Positions 10,473 to 21,777 of a stretch of 64,000 nucleotides of DNA are shown here, piece by piece (positions within the stretch are counted from its first letter, which is position 1; every line of letters starts with the position of its first letter). The stretch is from the NCBI RefSeq assembly GCF_010389155.1, contig NC_057768.1, positions 41,953,633 to 42,017,632 on the forward strand, read 5' to 3'. The translations under genes and the position numbers were made by a program. The stretch comes from Erigeron canadensis (lineage: Eukaryota > Streptophyta > Magnoliopsida > Asterales > Asteraceae). The notes beneath the pieces are model-generated. The model searched no databases and was not told where the DNA came from. It saw only the letters and a program-made list of their open reading frames with translations.

Positions 10473-10753
10473 TCTATACTACTATATAAAAATTATACAC
10501 TCATATTGAAAGTTTAAAAAAAAAAGAGAGAAATGCTAATTGACCAAAATATTTTTAATGAATTAAATCATCACAAACCCTTAATATTAAATTACATTAT
10601 TAGTTCCTTATATTATAAAATATTTTTACTATTTTTTTTAAATCAAACACATCTACATCAATTACCTACACATTTGACGATGCCACCACCATCATCATTT
10701 GTTGCTGCCATCACACCGCTATCATCGATGCCGCATTGTGTAGGTACCATGCT
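10473..10753 (+). mobile_element. Small non-autonomous Helitron (candidate)
   Basis: The 5' end reads TCTATACTACTATATAAA directly after an A. About 280 bp later a terminal segment reads GCCGCATTGTGTAGGTACCATGCTCG followed by T, which resembles the hairpin-plus-CTRR 3' end of plant Helitrons (last base pair diverged from CTAG). Similar ends recur elsewhere in the window. There is no coding capacity. The pairing of these two ends is an inference. Confidence 0.45.
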
Positions 10754-11215
10754 CGTTTGGTATTAGAATATTCGGTCAAATATTAAATATAACTAAGATA
10801 ATTAATATTTTTGCTTTGAGAAAATGGATAGATTTATAAAGTTAACTTCCACTCATAAAGTTATACGTTTGCACGTTTTAATAAGATTTATTACGTTCTA
10901 GTAAAACCCTAAATAAAAAACGTTGTTTTTAACAAGGACATTTTTGAAAAGTCTCGACTTTAGTATCAAAAATCTCAAAATTGGCCTTGTCTTAGGCGAT
11001 AGGCATAAGAATCATTATACTTTATAAGGTTTTGTCCCCTAAAAAATATATTTAAGTTTCGTCTCCGGCTCAAGATAGGCCGTAACATCTTTCCATTCCG
11101 GACACATTATCAATGATGGTTAAGATCGATAATTGATAATTTGTTATTGTTTATGATATCATTATCAATATATATATATATATTAAAAACCAACTGGTTT
11201 TTTACAAGTTTCTAT

Positions 11216-11530
11216 GTACATGGTACAACTACACATGCATGCAACTTTAAATTCTTTACCTTTTAACCCCCTAAAGATTTTACCTTTTACATTTAAGCCC
11301 ATCACCTTTTATTACTTTACATTTTAACTCCCTAAAAGTTTTCTCTTTATATTTTAACCCCCAAATTTAAGCTCATCACCTTTTACTACTTTACATTTTA
11401 ACTCCCTAAAGTTTTCTCTTTACTTTTTAACCCCCAAAGTTTTTTCCTTTTACAGTTTAGCCCATCAACTTTTACGTCTTTACCTTTTAACCCCCTTAAG
11501 TTTTTATCTTTTACATTTTAGCCTATCAAT
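11216..11530. repeat. Imperfect tandem repeat of CTTTTAACCCCCTAAAG units
   Basis: A pyrimidine-rich block repeats words such as CTTTACCTTTTAACCCCC, TTTACATTTTA and AGCCCATCA in variable order at least five times. It looks like a degenerate minisatellite upstream of a Helitron-like 3' end. It has no coding signal. Confidence 0.65.
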
Positions 11531-11705
11531 AAAATGCTTTATTGTTACAATGTCAAATAAATGTTTGTTGGTGACTTTATCAAATTTGTATCAAAACATT
11601 GTCATCTGAAAAGATAATCTACTTGAGTCTCGCCGCAAGGTGTGTAATATAATCTGCGGCAACGTGTTTAAGCTTAATGAATCATTGTCCACGACGTTAA
11701 TATAA

Positions 11706-11740
11706 AAGCTCCGCGGCAATGCGCGGGTGTTTATTTATAG
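11706..11740 (+). mobile_element. Helitron-like 3' terminus
   Basis: CCGCG (11,711-11,715) and CGCGG (11,722-11,726) form a short GC stem, followed after about 10 bases by ATAG and then T. That is one base off the CTAG|T that ends plant Helitrons. The 5' end is uncertain: it could be the TCTATACT.. start at 10,473 or lie within the repeat block upstream. Confidence 0.5.
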
Positions 11741-12769
11741 TGTATTCCTTTTTTATAGTTTCAATTCTCAACCTTCGGATTGCTTTTCTAGTGTTTTCAT
11801 TGTCATATTGATCAATGCCTTTTCAGTATTATATTTATCTGCATATGTTAACATGTATGTGTTATATTCGTATATGAGTTAAGGATTATTACTTTAAGGC
11901 TTTTAATACTTTTTCTAGTATATGGAGGTTAATTATTATAATGATCAATTCTTAATTTCTTCCATGTGTCATGTAGTTAGTTAGTGCAACGAGAAAGTCT
12001 GACACTTATCATTTACCCATAGGATCATGTGATATTTTCTTTTGGTATACGGAATCGTTCCTTAACAAAACTTTTTTTTTAAAGAACATAAATGGAACTT
12101 AATTATTTAAATCTAAGTGCTAACATTGTCAAAGTCAATAATTGTGAGAAAGATTAGAAAGATGATACGAATAATTCTTATGTCACATCATTATGTAAAA
12201 AAAACAGATTTTACAAACTCTTAATTTGTTGAGTGTGCCATTTTTCTTTAACATATTAAAAGTGATATCAATTATTTGGTTTTAATGTATCGGTTTGTAT
12301 TTTAAACATGATCAATAACATTTTGCCGGTCACTTGATTATGACGCAATCGCTATGTGAACTTCTTAACTTCGGAACAACAAATCTTTACAGTTAAGAGT
12401 GGGTTAATTATTAATTTTACTATTTTTATTTTGTTGGAATAAATATGATTGGTATTGTAATCATAAAAACATGATAATAATAATGTGTGTCTGACGATTT
12501 AGAGGAGCTTGTAAGAGCAATAATGTTTGCCATTGATGTCGGGTTCCCAAAACAAGATAATTGTTTAATGATGGGATTAAGGATATGGGAGAGAAAGTGC
12601 ACACATGTAGGTGAAAGATTAGGGTTAGAATTCTTGTACATGACTCTCTATTTATAGAGTAACATTTACAACTTTAGCCCCTTGGTGTTTAGTATGTGCA
12701 ATATAAGTCCACGTAGTTCCAATCATTTAATGGGAAACCTTATAATATGTCTTTAAAAGTAAATACGCC
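11741..12769. other. Intergenic, no gene seen
   Basis: Both strands contain only short open frames. The longest (12,426-12,641, minus, 71 codons) is unlike any family I know and is probably chance. Confidence 0.55.
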
Positions 12770-13584
12770 TAGTGGCGGATCTATAATTTTCAGTAAGAGG
12801 GGTCGTCGAGATTGCCACGAAAATGCGGGGGGAAAAATCGAAACCATAACGGGTCAGGTCAACCGATCGTGTCATAAATACGAACATAAAAATATGAAAT
12901 GATAGTACATCTATTTGCTTAAGTTTTAACTATAGTATAAAGTATACTAGACAAATATATGCTCACTATAACACTAAATAATGTGTATAATGAAAGAAAA
13001 GAAAAATGCATAAAATATAAATTTGTAGTAACATGAATTACTTTTTGCAGCCACCGCCTATTATCACCTATGACTCTTCTAGACTTCTTTCTTTGCACCA
13101 TTTGAAGTACAACCAATTCATTTTACGCCAGAGGCTGTTATATTTTTGTTTTTGTTTTTCCTATCTTTAATATCAATATACATCGACCATCACTCATAAA
13201 CTCATACTTATCCAAATTAACATTAACAAGAAACTTTAAATCCAAAAACCCATATGAATATATGAAGTATCAAAAAAGAATTGGCTGTTAGGTAGATGGA
13301 GATTTGAAGAAATACTTTACCGATGAGATGAAAGAAAATTGGACAAACTCATAGAAGAGAAGCTACCAATTTCAAAGGGGTTTTTGTCTGGAATTCTTGT
13401 TAGATGATACACTATTTTTTTTTTGGAATACTTGTGAAGAATTCTTTTTTTTCATCTCAATCTAAGGAGGTTCATTATAAATTTATAAGGAGGTTCCATA
13501 CAGCTTAAAGATAGACTTTGTTAAAAAAATCTTGTTGCAAGGGTGGTCCAATAACCCCATAGAATCATTATAGAACCGCCACCG
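12770..13584. mobile_element. Non-autonomous hAT element
   Basis: The ends are inverted copies: TAGTGGCGGATCTATAAT on the left and complementary CGGTGGCGGTTCTATAAT from the right. A perfect 8-bp direct repeat AATACGCC flanks it (12,762-12,769 and 13,585-13,592), the size made by hAT transposases. At 815 bp and without a transposase it must depend on a relative. A smaller element with similar ends lies at 25,989-26,211. Confidence 0.8.
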
Positions 13585-13914
13585 AATACGCCCATCATAT
13601 AGTTACTAGACATAGGGATTTCGGTTATCGTCAATTATCACATCACGAATGACAAACGATCAGTGACGGTCACATTTAACGTGGTTCCAACATATTTTAC
13701 TTGTAAGTTAAATCACCCGTGAATGTCGACAACATAATCCTTTTTTGTTTTAACTGGGTCGGAGTTAAAAGTTCTCGCCGAACAAATACACGTTATTTTT
13801 GGTTTTGTGGTCTAAATAACATATCACATAGATTATTTCTCAAAAGCAAAGTTTGGAGCTTAATTAGTTTAGTTATATTATAGATATCTACAAATTTATC
13901 TATATTTTTATATG

Positions 13915-14075
13915 AAAAGGTTGAAGGAAAAACCATTTAAATTGGAAGAATCATAAGAACTTTTATATTATAACTTGATGTTTATATGTGAACATATTTG
14001 TTCGCATATGAACTATCAAGTTATACATATAATTATTTATGTTCATATGTGAATAATTTTTAAATGAAACTTACC
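13915..14075. repeat. MITE-like fold-back sharing sequence with MYB-A intron 2
   Basis: The central part has inverted TTCACATATGAAC-like words and, read on the minus strand, matches the insert at 27,088-27,170. The borders are approximate and no target duplication is clear. Confidence 0.45.
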
Positions 14076-14269
14076 AATTCTTATATAAAAAAACAACTCT
14101 TTTTCATCTTCTCAAATTACATATCCGATGTATCTAAAATGTTATTCACCAATCAACATATCTATCAATAATTAAGATAGTAGAACATCATCTTTTAACT
14201 CTTAAAATAATTAAATTACGATCTTTACATCAATTAATTTTACATAAATAATCTACATTACTCGTTGCT

Positions 14270-14311
14270 ATCCTCGTCACCCGCTAACGCATCGCACGAA
14301 CATTAATCTAG
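14270..14311 (+). mobile_element. Helitron-like 3' terminus (degenerate)
   Basis: The segment CACCCGCTAACGCATCGCACGAA is followed by CATTAAT and CTAG|T, the layout of a Helitron 3' end, although the stem is weak. The 5' end was not found. Confidence 0.35.
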
Positions 14312-14519
14312 TAGTACCTTATACATATTTTATATGTTTATTATTTAAATCTTTGACGTTTTAAGATTACTCACATTGCATTGTAAAGACATCCTGACAC
14401 TGTCCTATTCTCAATTACTAGTAATTGAAAATTGGAAATGATACATAAGCTCTTGAAAATCATTTAATTAATTGTTAACTAATTTTTAAATGGATTTATA
14501 CTTACTAAGCTAGTATATA

Positions 14520-14960
14520 TTTAAAAATGTAAGTGCATATTTTGGTGTACATTTTATGGTCGTTGCTATATAAACTCTGTAAGGGCTGAAATACGACCCC
14601 AATGGATTTGAGAGGTCGTAATTTAGGTGCAAAATACAACCTGCACAGAGATGTGAGATCGTAAGTGCATGGAAACCCACAAATGAAGAAGCCCAGCCCG
14701 TGTAGACTAGGGTTATTGTGTCTTGTCATTATAAATACATGTAAAGGTCCTAGTATTAGAGATGTCGACGAAAGAATAGTTGCTTAGTTCGTCCACAGAA
14801 TCATGAGGTCGTGCCTCATGATTCTGTCTATCATGTTGTAATATATTGTATCATCTCGATTTTTTATTTTCATGTGTATTTTACTACCTCATTATCAATG
14901 AATGTTTGTGAATTCCGCACACATGTATTCATAGAGATCTCGTAACTATGATCCTGCTAG
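14520..14960 (+). mobile_element. Possible retroelement LTR remnant
   Basis: A region richer in GC than its surroundings contains TATAAATA near 14,731 and, 70 bp later, a hairpin with 13-bp arms (CAGAATCATGAGG / CCTCATGATTCTG, 14,799-14,829), then several polyadenylation-like AT stretches. Promoter, structured leader and 3' signals in this order suggest an LTR, but I found neither clear TG..CA ends nor a target duplication. It could instead be a fragment of an unrecognised transcript. Confidence 0.25.
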
Positions 14961-15309
14961 GAATTTATAAAAAATGTGATTATTTAAATTTTAAAGGAAA
15001 TGCATGAATTTGAAACGTAATTGAACTTGAAGTAAATTATTACAAATGCATGAAAAGGAAATGAGAGGTAAGCCTAATTTCACGAGATCCATGAGAAAAA
15101 TTATATTTCCCAAAACATTTATTTCTCTAAATAATAGGTTTATTTTGTAGTATTATTATTTGTTTCTATTATGATTATCTATATTATATTATAAACTAAA
15201 TTCACTTTTCGACTTTCAATATTCAATTTCAACAATATATACATATTAATGCATGACGTACCATTCTTCAATGCACACAACTTTCTCTCTCCTCCAGAAA
15301 TCATTTTAT

Positions 15310-15440
15310 TCCTTTAATTCTTTCAAAATCTTTTATCTCAAAAACTGTACATCGATAAATTATAAAAATTATATGGGTGTTCTTAAAATTTCATGCTATT
15401 TCATTAGAGATGTCATTCGATATACTTTCGATGAATTTTT
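15310..15440 (+). repeat. Fragment of the 34.2-kb fold-back element family
   Basis: About 120 bp here (AATCTTTTATCTCAAAAACTG onward, through ATTAGAGATG and GATATACTTT) matches both inverted arms of the element at 34,242-35,425 (about 34,400-34,520 and, inverted, 35,140-35,260). This explains why similar short peptides (FIRDVIRYTFD and FIRDAIRYIFD) appear in two places. They come from shared repeat DNA, not from a gene. Confidence 0.7.
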
Positions 15441-15884
15441 AAATCCGAGGGTGGAGCTCGTACGACTAAGGCATTTGACTATGACACTCTATCACATATT
15501 CACATGTAACCTCCTATGACCTATCACACTTTATGAACTATCATCATTTTATCGTCGCATCATGCGGATACTTACTCTCGTTCTACTCAAATGCACGGGA
15601 AAAATGAGTTATGAAGATGGATAAGGATAAAAATATGATGGATAGAGTAGAGCCGGCTGATTTCACGAGTTCCATGTTGGTATTTATGAGTTCTACCTAT
15701 AAATCATAGTATAAGTGACAAAGAAGGTATAATAAATGTGCATAACTTAGCACTGATCTTGTTATGTATTAATTATTTTTAAATATTTTTTTTTCTCATT
15801 AAAAATGTTTCATATTAACTTTTTACCGTCTTAATTTATAAACTTTGATCTTACACACACACATATATATATATATATTTATAT

Positions 15885-16210
15885 GGGAGGAGAATATAAG
15901 GCTGTTAGGACCTAAGCTTAGATGTCGGACACTCATACATTAATTTTTTAAATCATAAAAATCATGGGGATTCAGGTATTTATTCATTAAATAATAAATA
16001 ATAAAATATTAGTATGTCAGGGGTTCCACACCTAAGCTTAGGTGTCAGACAACCTTATATTCTTTTTTCCCTATATATATAATTTTTTAAATCATAAAAA
16101 TCATGAGGGTTCAGTTATTTATTCATTAAATAATAAATAATAAAATATTAGTATGTCAGGGGTTCCACACCTAAGCTTAGGTGTCAGACAACCTTATATT
16201 CTTTTTTCCC
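15885..16210. mobile_element. MITE with internal 139-bp tandem duplication
   Basis: The left end GGGAGGAGAATATAAGG is the inverse of the right end CCTTATATTCTTTTTTCCC. Both sides also carry the palindrome CCTAAGCTTAGG next to the end. The right part, from about 15,942, is duplicated in tandem with a period of 139 bp, so the right terminus occurs at 16,071 and again at 16,210. The element sits in TATA repeats, which hides the target duplication, so the superfamily is unresolved. Confidence 0.7.
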
Positions 16211-16225
16211 TATATATATATATAC

Positions 16226-16640
16226 TCCCTATATAAACAAATTACCCCTCTTCAAATTAAACACTCTACCTTTAAATTTCCTATTTTACCCTTTTAATCT
16301 ACACTACAACCAAACACTTTAATCCTGAAATATCAAAAATACCCTTAAGAAAACCTTACGTCCAATTTGTCTCCCTTCCCTTCCCCTGCAGCTGCTCACA
16401 TATTATACCAAAAAACACACCCATACATCCCCCCCCCCCCGAACAAAAGACACACATGCATCCCCTCAGAACCGCCTCCTTCTAAAACATATATAGCCAC
16501 CGCCCCCAAAAACCGTCGTCGTCTCCGCCGTCTAAAACACACATAGCCATAGGTAAGGTGATCTGGTAATCGCGTTGGTACCGCTAATTAACTAGCTTTT
16601 TTTTCCTATGCTCCGCCGCATCGCATGGGTACGAAGCTAG
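16226..16640 (+). mobile_element. Helitron-like non-autonomous element (candidate)
   Basis: The 3' end reads TCCGCCGCATCGCATGGGTACGAAGCTAG followed by T, close to other Helitron termini in this window and ending in CTAG|T. Upstream lies a C-rich non-coding body. The 5' start TCCCTATATAAAC is a guess, because it is not preceded by the expected A. No coding capacity. Confidence 0.4.
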
Positions 16641-16990
16641 TATATATATTTGTTATACGAGTATAAAACTTGATGAAAAGTTTACCAAAGAAAACACTTG
16701 CAAAACACAATCAATTCATGTAAAGTTTACCTAACACAAATAAAATTATTCAAGTTTAAAATTTTAAAAGTTAAACTTTGAAAATTTAAAACACGATACT
16801 TCTAATAAAATGGAGAAATACATATTTTTAACTTAGCCTTTAAATATATAGTATTATAAGTTTTCCTTTTTAAAACCCAAATATCAAGTGATGATTTCGA
16901 TAAAATAGTATACGGGTTTGCTAAGATCTCTCCCAACGGGAATGTGATGGGCATTTCATCAGACACTGATATGTTACGAGAAGACACTAA

Positions 16991-18883
16991 GGCCGGTCGT
17001 TATAATACTTCCGCCCTACTTCTTGGCTGCGTTCGACGCACTAGAGGGTGCAAACGCTATAAGCACCAGCCACGTCTACACTGGCGTCTGGTGCTTAATT
17101 CTGTTTTTGGACGCACGAATTTGTAAACATGTGGGGCCCGGATGAATGTAAAGCTACTTTAATTTTAAAAAAACATTTTTTTTTCAAAAACTAGCAACGG
17201 CTAGCCTTGAAGGCCTGCTCCTCCTCTTCATTGTTTAATTTTTTTTTCCTACTTAAACAACACCATTTCTTCACATTTTACTTCCATCTTCCAATTTTTC
17301 TCAAAAACACATCTTTCTCTCAACATTTTATCAATCAAAATGCCTAGGAGAAAGAAAAATCTTGCAAACCAAAACGAAAACCAAAATCAATACCAAAACA
17401 CAAACCAATACCAAAACCCAATCCAATACCAATAGAACATCAATGATTTTGAATCGCTTCTAGGTTTGGGACCCAATCCACCAGTGGGATCTCCCCCCTC
17501 CATGTCGTCGTCTAATATGGCGGGGACCTCTAGCAGCTTTGGTGCGATGAACCAATAGTTTACGAGCTTGTCAGGTACGCCATCGATTAACAAACAGTTT
17601 CAGCAGTTCCTTTTGCTGCAACAGTTTAACCAATTTTAGGCTGTGGGTGGGTCCTACCAGAGGCTTATAAGTGAAACTTCTTCACAACCGGCACGAACTA
17701 GTGTCGCATCTGCAGAGGAAGAAGAAGTTCAAGAAGTTCCTGCACCGCCCAAGCGAGTGACAAAAAAAGGGGTGGCTGCAACGGAGAAGGCGAAGTGGTC
17801 CATAGACGAGGCGATTTTGTTGTTTAGGGCGTGGACACATGCGTCATAAGACTCAATTGTTGGTATTAGCTAAGACGAGACTATGTTTTGGTGTAAAGTG
17901 ATCGAATGGTACAACCAAGACCCCCCAACCGGAGAGCGAAACAAAAGTCAGTTACAGGGAATACGGAACAAGATCAAGAGTACTACTAAGAAGTTTGGAG
18001 CAATTTTGTAGAGGCTGCAAGAGCATGGACGACAGAGCGGTGCAGATGAGAGACAAGTGTACAACCAAGCTCACCTTCAGTACTTGGTGGTTCATGGACC
18101 GCCCAAGTATCAGTATCAGGTGTGTTACGAGGTGCTGAAAGACTGTCCCGCCTTTTGGCAAGATCATAGTGTTGCCAGACGATGCGTGGGTGATTATGTT
18201 GATTTGGGTAATTATGTTGATTTGGGGCAGTCGAGTGCAAACCCGGATATGGCGACAGACCGATTGTTTGGAGACGACCCAATTCATAGACCACAGGTCG
18301 TAATGTTAGCCGGAAAATGTCAAGTGGTTCGGATGCCACTTCTAGCCGTGGTGGTTCGAGTGAGTCAGAACAGGCCTTGAACACGCTTGATCGAATGCTC
18401 TTGTTGCAAGAAGATAGATGAGGAGCGGAAGCTGAGAGCGGATGATCGCTTCCGCAAGCAGGTCAAGGCGGCTTTCGCACTTCTGCAGCAGCCAATCCCC
18501 ACCGACATAGATGAAGACGAGTTGGAGCAGATAAGGTTTACACGTAAAAACCTCATCGATAAGTACGGGCCGTATTTTAAGGATATCTAGGTTTTAATTA
18601 GTTTGTATTTTTAGTTTGATCTGTTTTAATTATTAGGTTTATGTGTTTTATTTTTAAGAATTTTTAATGTGTTTTAATTTATGTTTTATTTTTAAATGTT
18701 GTAATGTTTTTTCTAATAATAAAATGTGTTTTTTATTTTTGTAAAAAATAAAAATAAAATAATATAATAATGGATGAATAGTGTTAGAAGTGAGAGTTAT
18801 AAGGAAGGCTGTGTCTTGGAGTGTCTAGAAGACATGAATAGTGTTATAACTGGGTTAGAAGTAGTATGTTATAAGGAGAAGCC
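16991..18883 (+). mobile_element. PIF/Harbinger element lacking a transposase
   Basis: The left end GGCCGGTCGTTATAATACTT and the complement of the right end GGCTTCTCCTTATAACATAC are similar inverted ends. Both are flanked by TAA (16,988-16,990 and 18,884-18,886), the 3-bp target duplication of PIF/Harbinger transposons. The interior holds one gene, a decayed Myb-like ORF1 protein, and no DDE transposase, so it is non-autonomous. It may be a deletion derivative of a two-gene element. Confidence 0.7.
17340..18590 (+). pseudogene. Decayed Myb/SANT-like ORF1 protein of a PIF/Harbinger element
   Basis: The reading frame starts MPRRKKN.. with an Asn/Gln-rich N-terminus. It runs into a trihelix/Myb-like domain (KWSIDEAILLFRAWTHAS, then DETMFWCKVIEWYNQDPP) and the block HGPPKYQYQVCYEVLKDCPA, and ends in a basic, helical tail with DKYGPYFKDI. 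This order is typical of plant proteins often annotated as 'glutathione S-transferase T3-like' or NAM-associated, which are the DNA-binding ORF1 partner in PIF/Harbinger elements. The first frame carries about six stops (17,433, near 17,556, 17,638, 17,847, 17,871 and 18,009), then shifts near 18,310 and again near 18,400. Several stops sit where Gln is expected, fitting C-to-T decay. A short in-frame duplication (DYVDLG/NYVDLG) lies near 18,195-18,225. No functional product is expected. Confidence 0.8.
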
Positions 18884-20020
18884 TAATAATAAGACTTTAT
18901 CACAAGTATGTCATCGAAAAGCTCTTTCTCATGCAAAAATGTTGGAGACGAGCTAAGTGAGGATAAAGTGGGGACAACATTTCATGATTTTTTTATTGGT
19001 GGTAGGCACGGGTCAAAATTCGGGCCGTGTAAACTCGTGACCTGACAAAACAACAATATTAAATTCATGACTCTGCCCGTTACCCCTTCATATTTAAAGG
19101 TTTTTTTGTTCTTCATTTGTTAAAACCCGGGCAACCCGGCCTGACCCAGCTACATAGACCCAGCTATATAGAATGTTGGTGTAGCAAAATGCACCCATGA
19201 TTTATATTCATCAATTTATCATTAAACAGAGAATAACAGTTTGAGCCAAAGCGATGTAACCACGTGCTCAAAACATTCACACTAAATCACACATGATCAA
19301 CCACGTGGTCTTGTGTTGAATATCCAAAAATTTTGTTTGAAGTCGTACCAAAAACTTACTTATGAGGTTATGTAATTGTCACGTACGTATAGTTTATTAA
19401 GATGTATACAGGCGTATCCCGACAATATATTCAATAGCAATAAAAATTTATTTGAAACTTTCAAACTATTGTACTAAACTACTAATCAACTCTAGAGTGG
19501 TTATGCATATCTACTTTATAATTAAGGTTTAAAAGTGCTAAAAAGGCATTGTCGTTTTCCCAATGTCAAAATCATAAAAACGTACCTTTTCAAATCACTT
19601 TTTTAAGAGACCTTTTCAGTTTTCATATCGATCATATAATTCATTAAAGCTTTACAATTCCTTTACTAGGGAAAAAACAATTTTGCCCCTGAAATATATA
19701 TGCATCAGTTTAATAGAACTAAATATATGAAAATTAATAGTATTAATTTAAATTAAATTGAAGGTCAATTAAAGTTAGTTGATCTATAATATAGTCGGAT
19801 AAGTGAACCTATACCTATTCAATTTAATTTGGAATTAACTCACGTTCTTTGATATATGTGTTGGACAGTCAAATTAGGCCAACTCTTTAGTTAAATGTTA
19901 ATCGGGTACGTTGTAAACCAAATACATCTAGGCAGGTTAGCCAGGCTATTTTGTAAATCTAATATTCAGGTCCCGAAGGTGAGTTTTTCTTCAAGGTCTC
20001 ATGCTCGACTTTGTGTTTAT
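18884..20020. other. Intergenic, no gene seen
   Basis: Mostly AT-rich. A segment near 19,000-19,170 has GGGCAACCCGGCCTGACCC-like words common in plant dispersed repeats. Near 19,970-20,010 a GGTCTCATGCTCGAC stretch resembles a SINE B-box, but no full element can be delimited. Confidence 0.5.
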
Positions 20021-20199
20021 CATCTCAAGGTATTTTCCATGAAGAGGGGTTGGAGGTCCTACAAATCGATGGTTAAAATTGCCTACAACACCTTTGTATC
20101 TAAACTAATCTCATCTCAAAGTATTTTCCATGATGAGGGGGTTGGAGGTCCAACAAATCACTGGTTAAAGTTGCCTACAACACATCTGAATCTAAACTA
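20021..20199. repeat. Two-copy tandem repeat, period 91 bp
   Basis: CATCTCAAGGTATTTTCCATG begins at 20,021 and a near copy at 20,112. The two units differ at several scattered positions, so the duplication is not recent. An open frame of 101 codons spans it only because the period keeps the region free of stops in one frame. Confidence 0.7.
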
Positions 20200-20419
20200 A
20201 TTTTACAAAAATTAAAAATAAAAAATTGGGTATGTTTGTATTGTGAGTGATTGAAAATATATTAATATGAACCCCAATTTCAAAACGTTAATGTGATTTT
20301 TTAAGTGAAAACTTTCGACTAGACGGTTATTGAAATCACGCTTGGGAGGTAGGGATATTTAACAACTCACATTTTATGGATTTTGCAAAAGCCATTGACA
20401 TCAAACATGGATAATAGAC

Positions 20420-20790
20420 AAGGTTGGAGAACTCGTGACTCGGACTCGACTCAGTGAAAGGGGGAGTCGAGAGTTTTTGGATACTCGGACTCGACACGGA
20501 GAGAAATCGGATTGAAATTTATATACAAACATAAGTATTTTTGAAATTATATGTAATAGAACTTTGAAAATATCTTCTAAAAATCAAATTTTAACATAAT
20601 TGTTTAAAAAAGGTAACATAATAATTCAAAACTTAAAAATTAAACGTAAAATTAGTCGATAGATTCACGCTTCATCATCATTTTGTCCGTATTGAGGTAA
20701 GATAACTTGTGACTCGGACTCGACTCGGCGAGGTGGGGAGTCAGGAGTTTATTTTGGGTACTCGGCCGACTCAAAGGAGTTTTACAACCT
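20420..20790. repeat. Two diverged copies of an ACTCGGACTCGACTC-rich motif
   Basis: Segments at about 20,430-20,500 and 20,705-20,775 share GTGACTCGGACTCGACTCGG and a following GGGGAGTC..GAGTTT. A related piece occurs near 32,900-32,985. Dispersed repeat of unknown class; there is no coding signal. Confidence 0.5.
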
Positions 20791-20863
20791 TGATAATAGA
20801 TAATAACTTTCATATCCAAAATTTTGTGGCCATGTCATGTTGGTGCTAAATATAGCTATCTAA

Positions 20864-21060
20864 ATTTAAATTGTGTAAAGATCCCTTCAAATTGTAAATA
20901 ACTTGAGAGATTAAGTTAGAACAAATTTAACCTTTGATTTAAAATTAAATGTTAAATTTATAAGATAAAATTACAATATCTTAATATTTTATTTTAAATC
21001 AAAGGTTAAGATTTTTTTAATTTGATTGGGTAATTTGAGAGAATTCTTATCCATTTAAAT
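20864..21060. repeat. Fold-back MITE (AACCTTTGATTTAAAAT family)
   Basis: The two halves are inverted, with the perfect core AACCTTTGATTTAAAAT near 20,930 and its complement near 20,990, and ends TTTAAATTGTGTAAAG / CCATTTAAAT. A second member lies at 48,553-48,742. Target duplication not resolved. Confidence 0.6.
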
Positions 21061-21263
21061 TATGAATGTTGAAATAATTAAGAAATCTCTTTTGGTCCAT
21101 CTATGCAAAAAAAATTCTTTTAATGTTATGCTATGTTTCTATTTTAACATTTATTTAGTTACATAAATTGGAAATGCCACTTGTTGTGTTGTAGAAGTGG
21201 TGTGATTGATTATTAATAATTAACTTAAAGCAAATAAATACTTAGGTAAGACGAACATAGTAT

Positions 21264-21461
21264 TTTTTTTTTATTATTATTTTTCTTTAGAACAGTGAAT
21301 GGTCGAACTACAGGTATCCGGACTGAATTCAACTGGTAAATTCAACTTATTCCGTCAAGAAAATATGGCCAGCCACAACGTTTGAGATTGGATTCAAACT
21401 TGTGACCTTTGCTCCAACTTCCGGATGTCCTACCACTACGCTAACAAGTGAAAGACAAGAC
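21264..21461 (-). mobile_element. tRNA-derived SINE with 17-bp target duplication (minus strand)
   Basis: On the minus strand the 5' end reads GCGTAGTGGTAGGACA (A box), with AAGTTTGAATCCAAT (B box) about 30 bp on, and the element ends in an A-rich tail. TAAGACGAACA(T/G)AGTAT flanks it at 21,247-21,263 and 21,462-21,478, 16 of 17 bases equal. This is strong evidence for LINE-mediated insertion and fixes both borders. It is non-coding. Confidence 0.85.
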
Positions 21462-21777
21462 TAAGACGAACAGAGTATAACTCAAGGTTAATTAAAACTT
21501 AGTTGACAGAGAGAAAAAAAATTAACATTTTAGACGAGAAAAACTAAAAGAAAGCATTTCGTCTTATCAGCTACAAACAGTCAAACACCACATTCGATTG
21601 CGATGTTTGTATTTCATCTACACGTCTAAATTCAAAAACCCAAGTTAATCATACATCTTGCAATTGTCAATTACATATTAATTAGTAAACAACCAATCAA
21701 AGATAATTTTTACATTACCTTCAACAGAAAAAAAAAAAAAAAATCAACCAAACAAGAGTAGTGTGTCACGTTCCACG

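Noticed and set aside
17952..18384. Two open frames of 111 and 132 codons on the minus strand of the Harbinger element
   Set aside because: They are antisense to the Myb-like ORF1 relic, which is recognisable on the plus strand.
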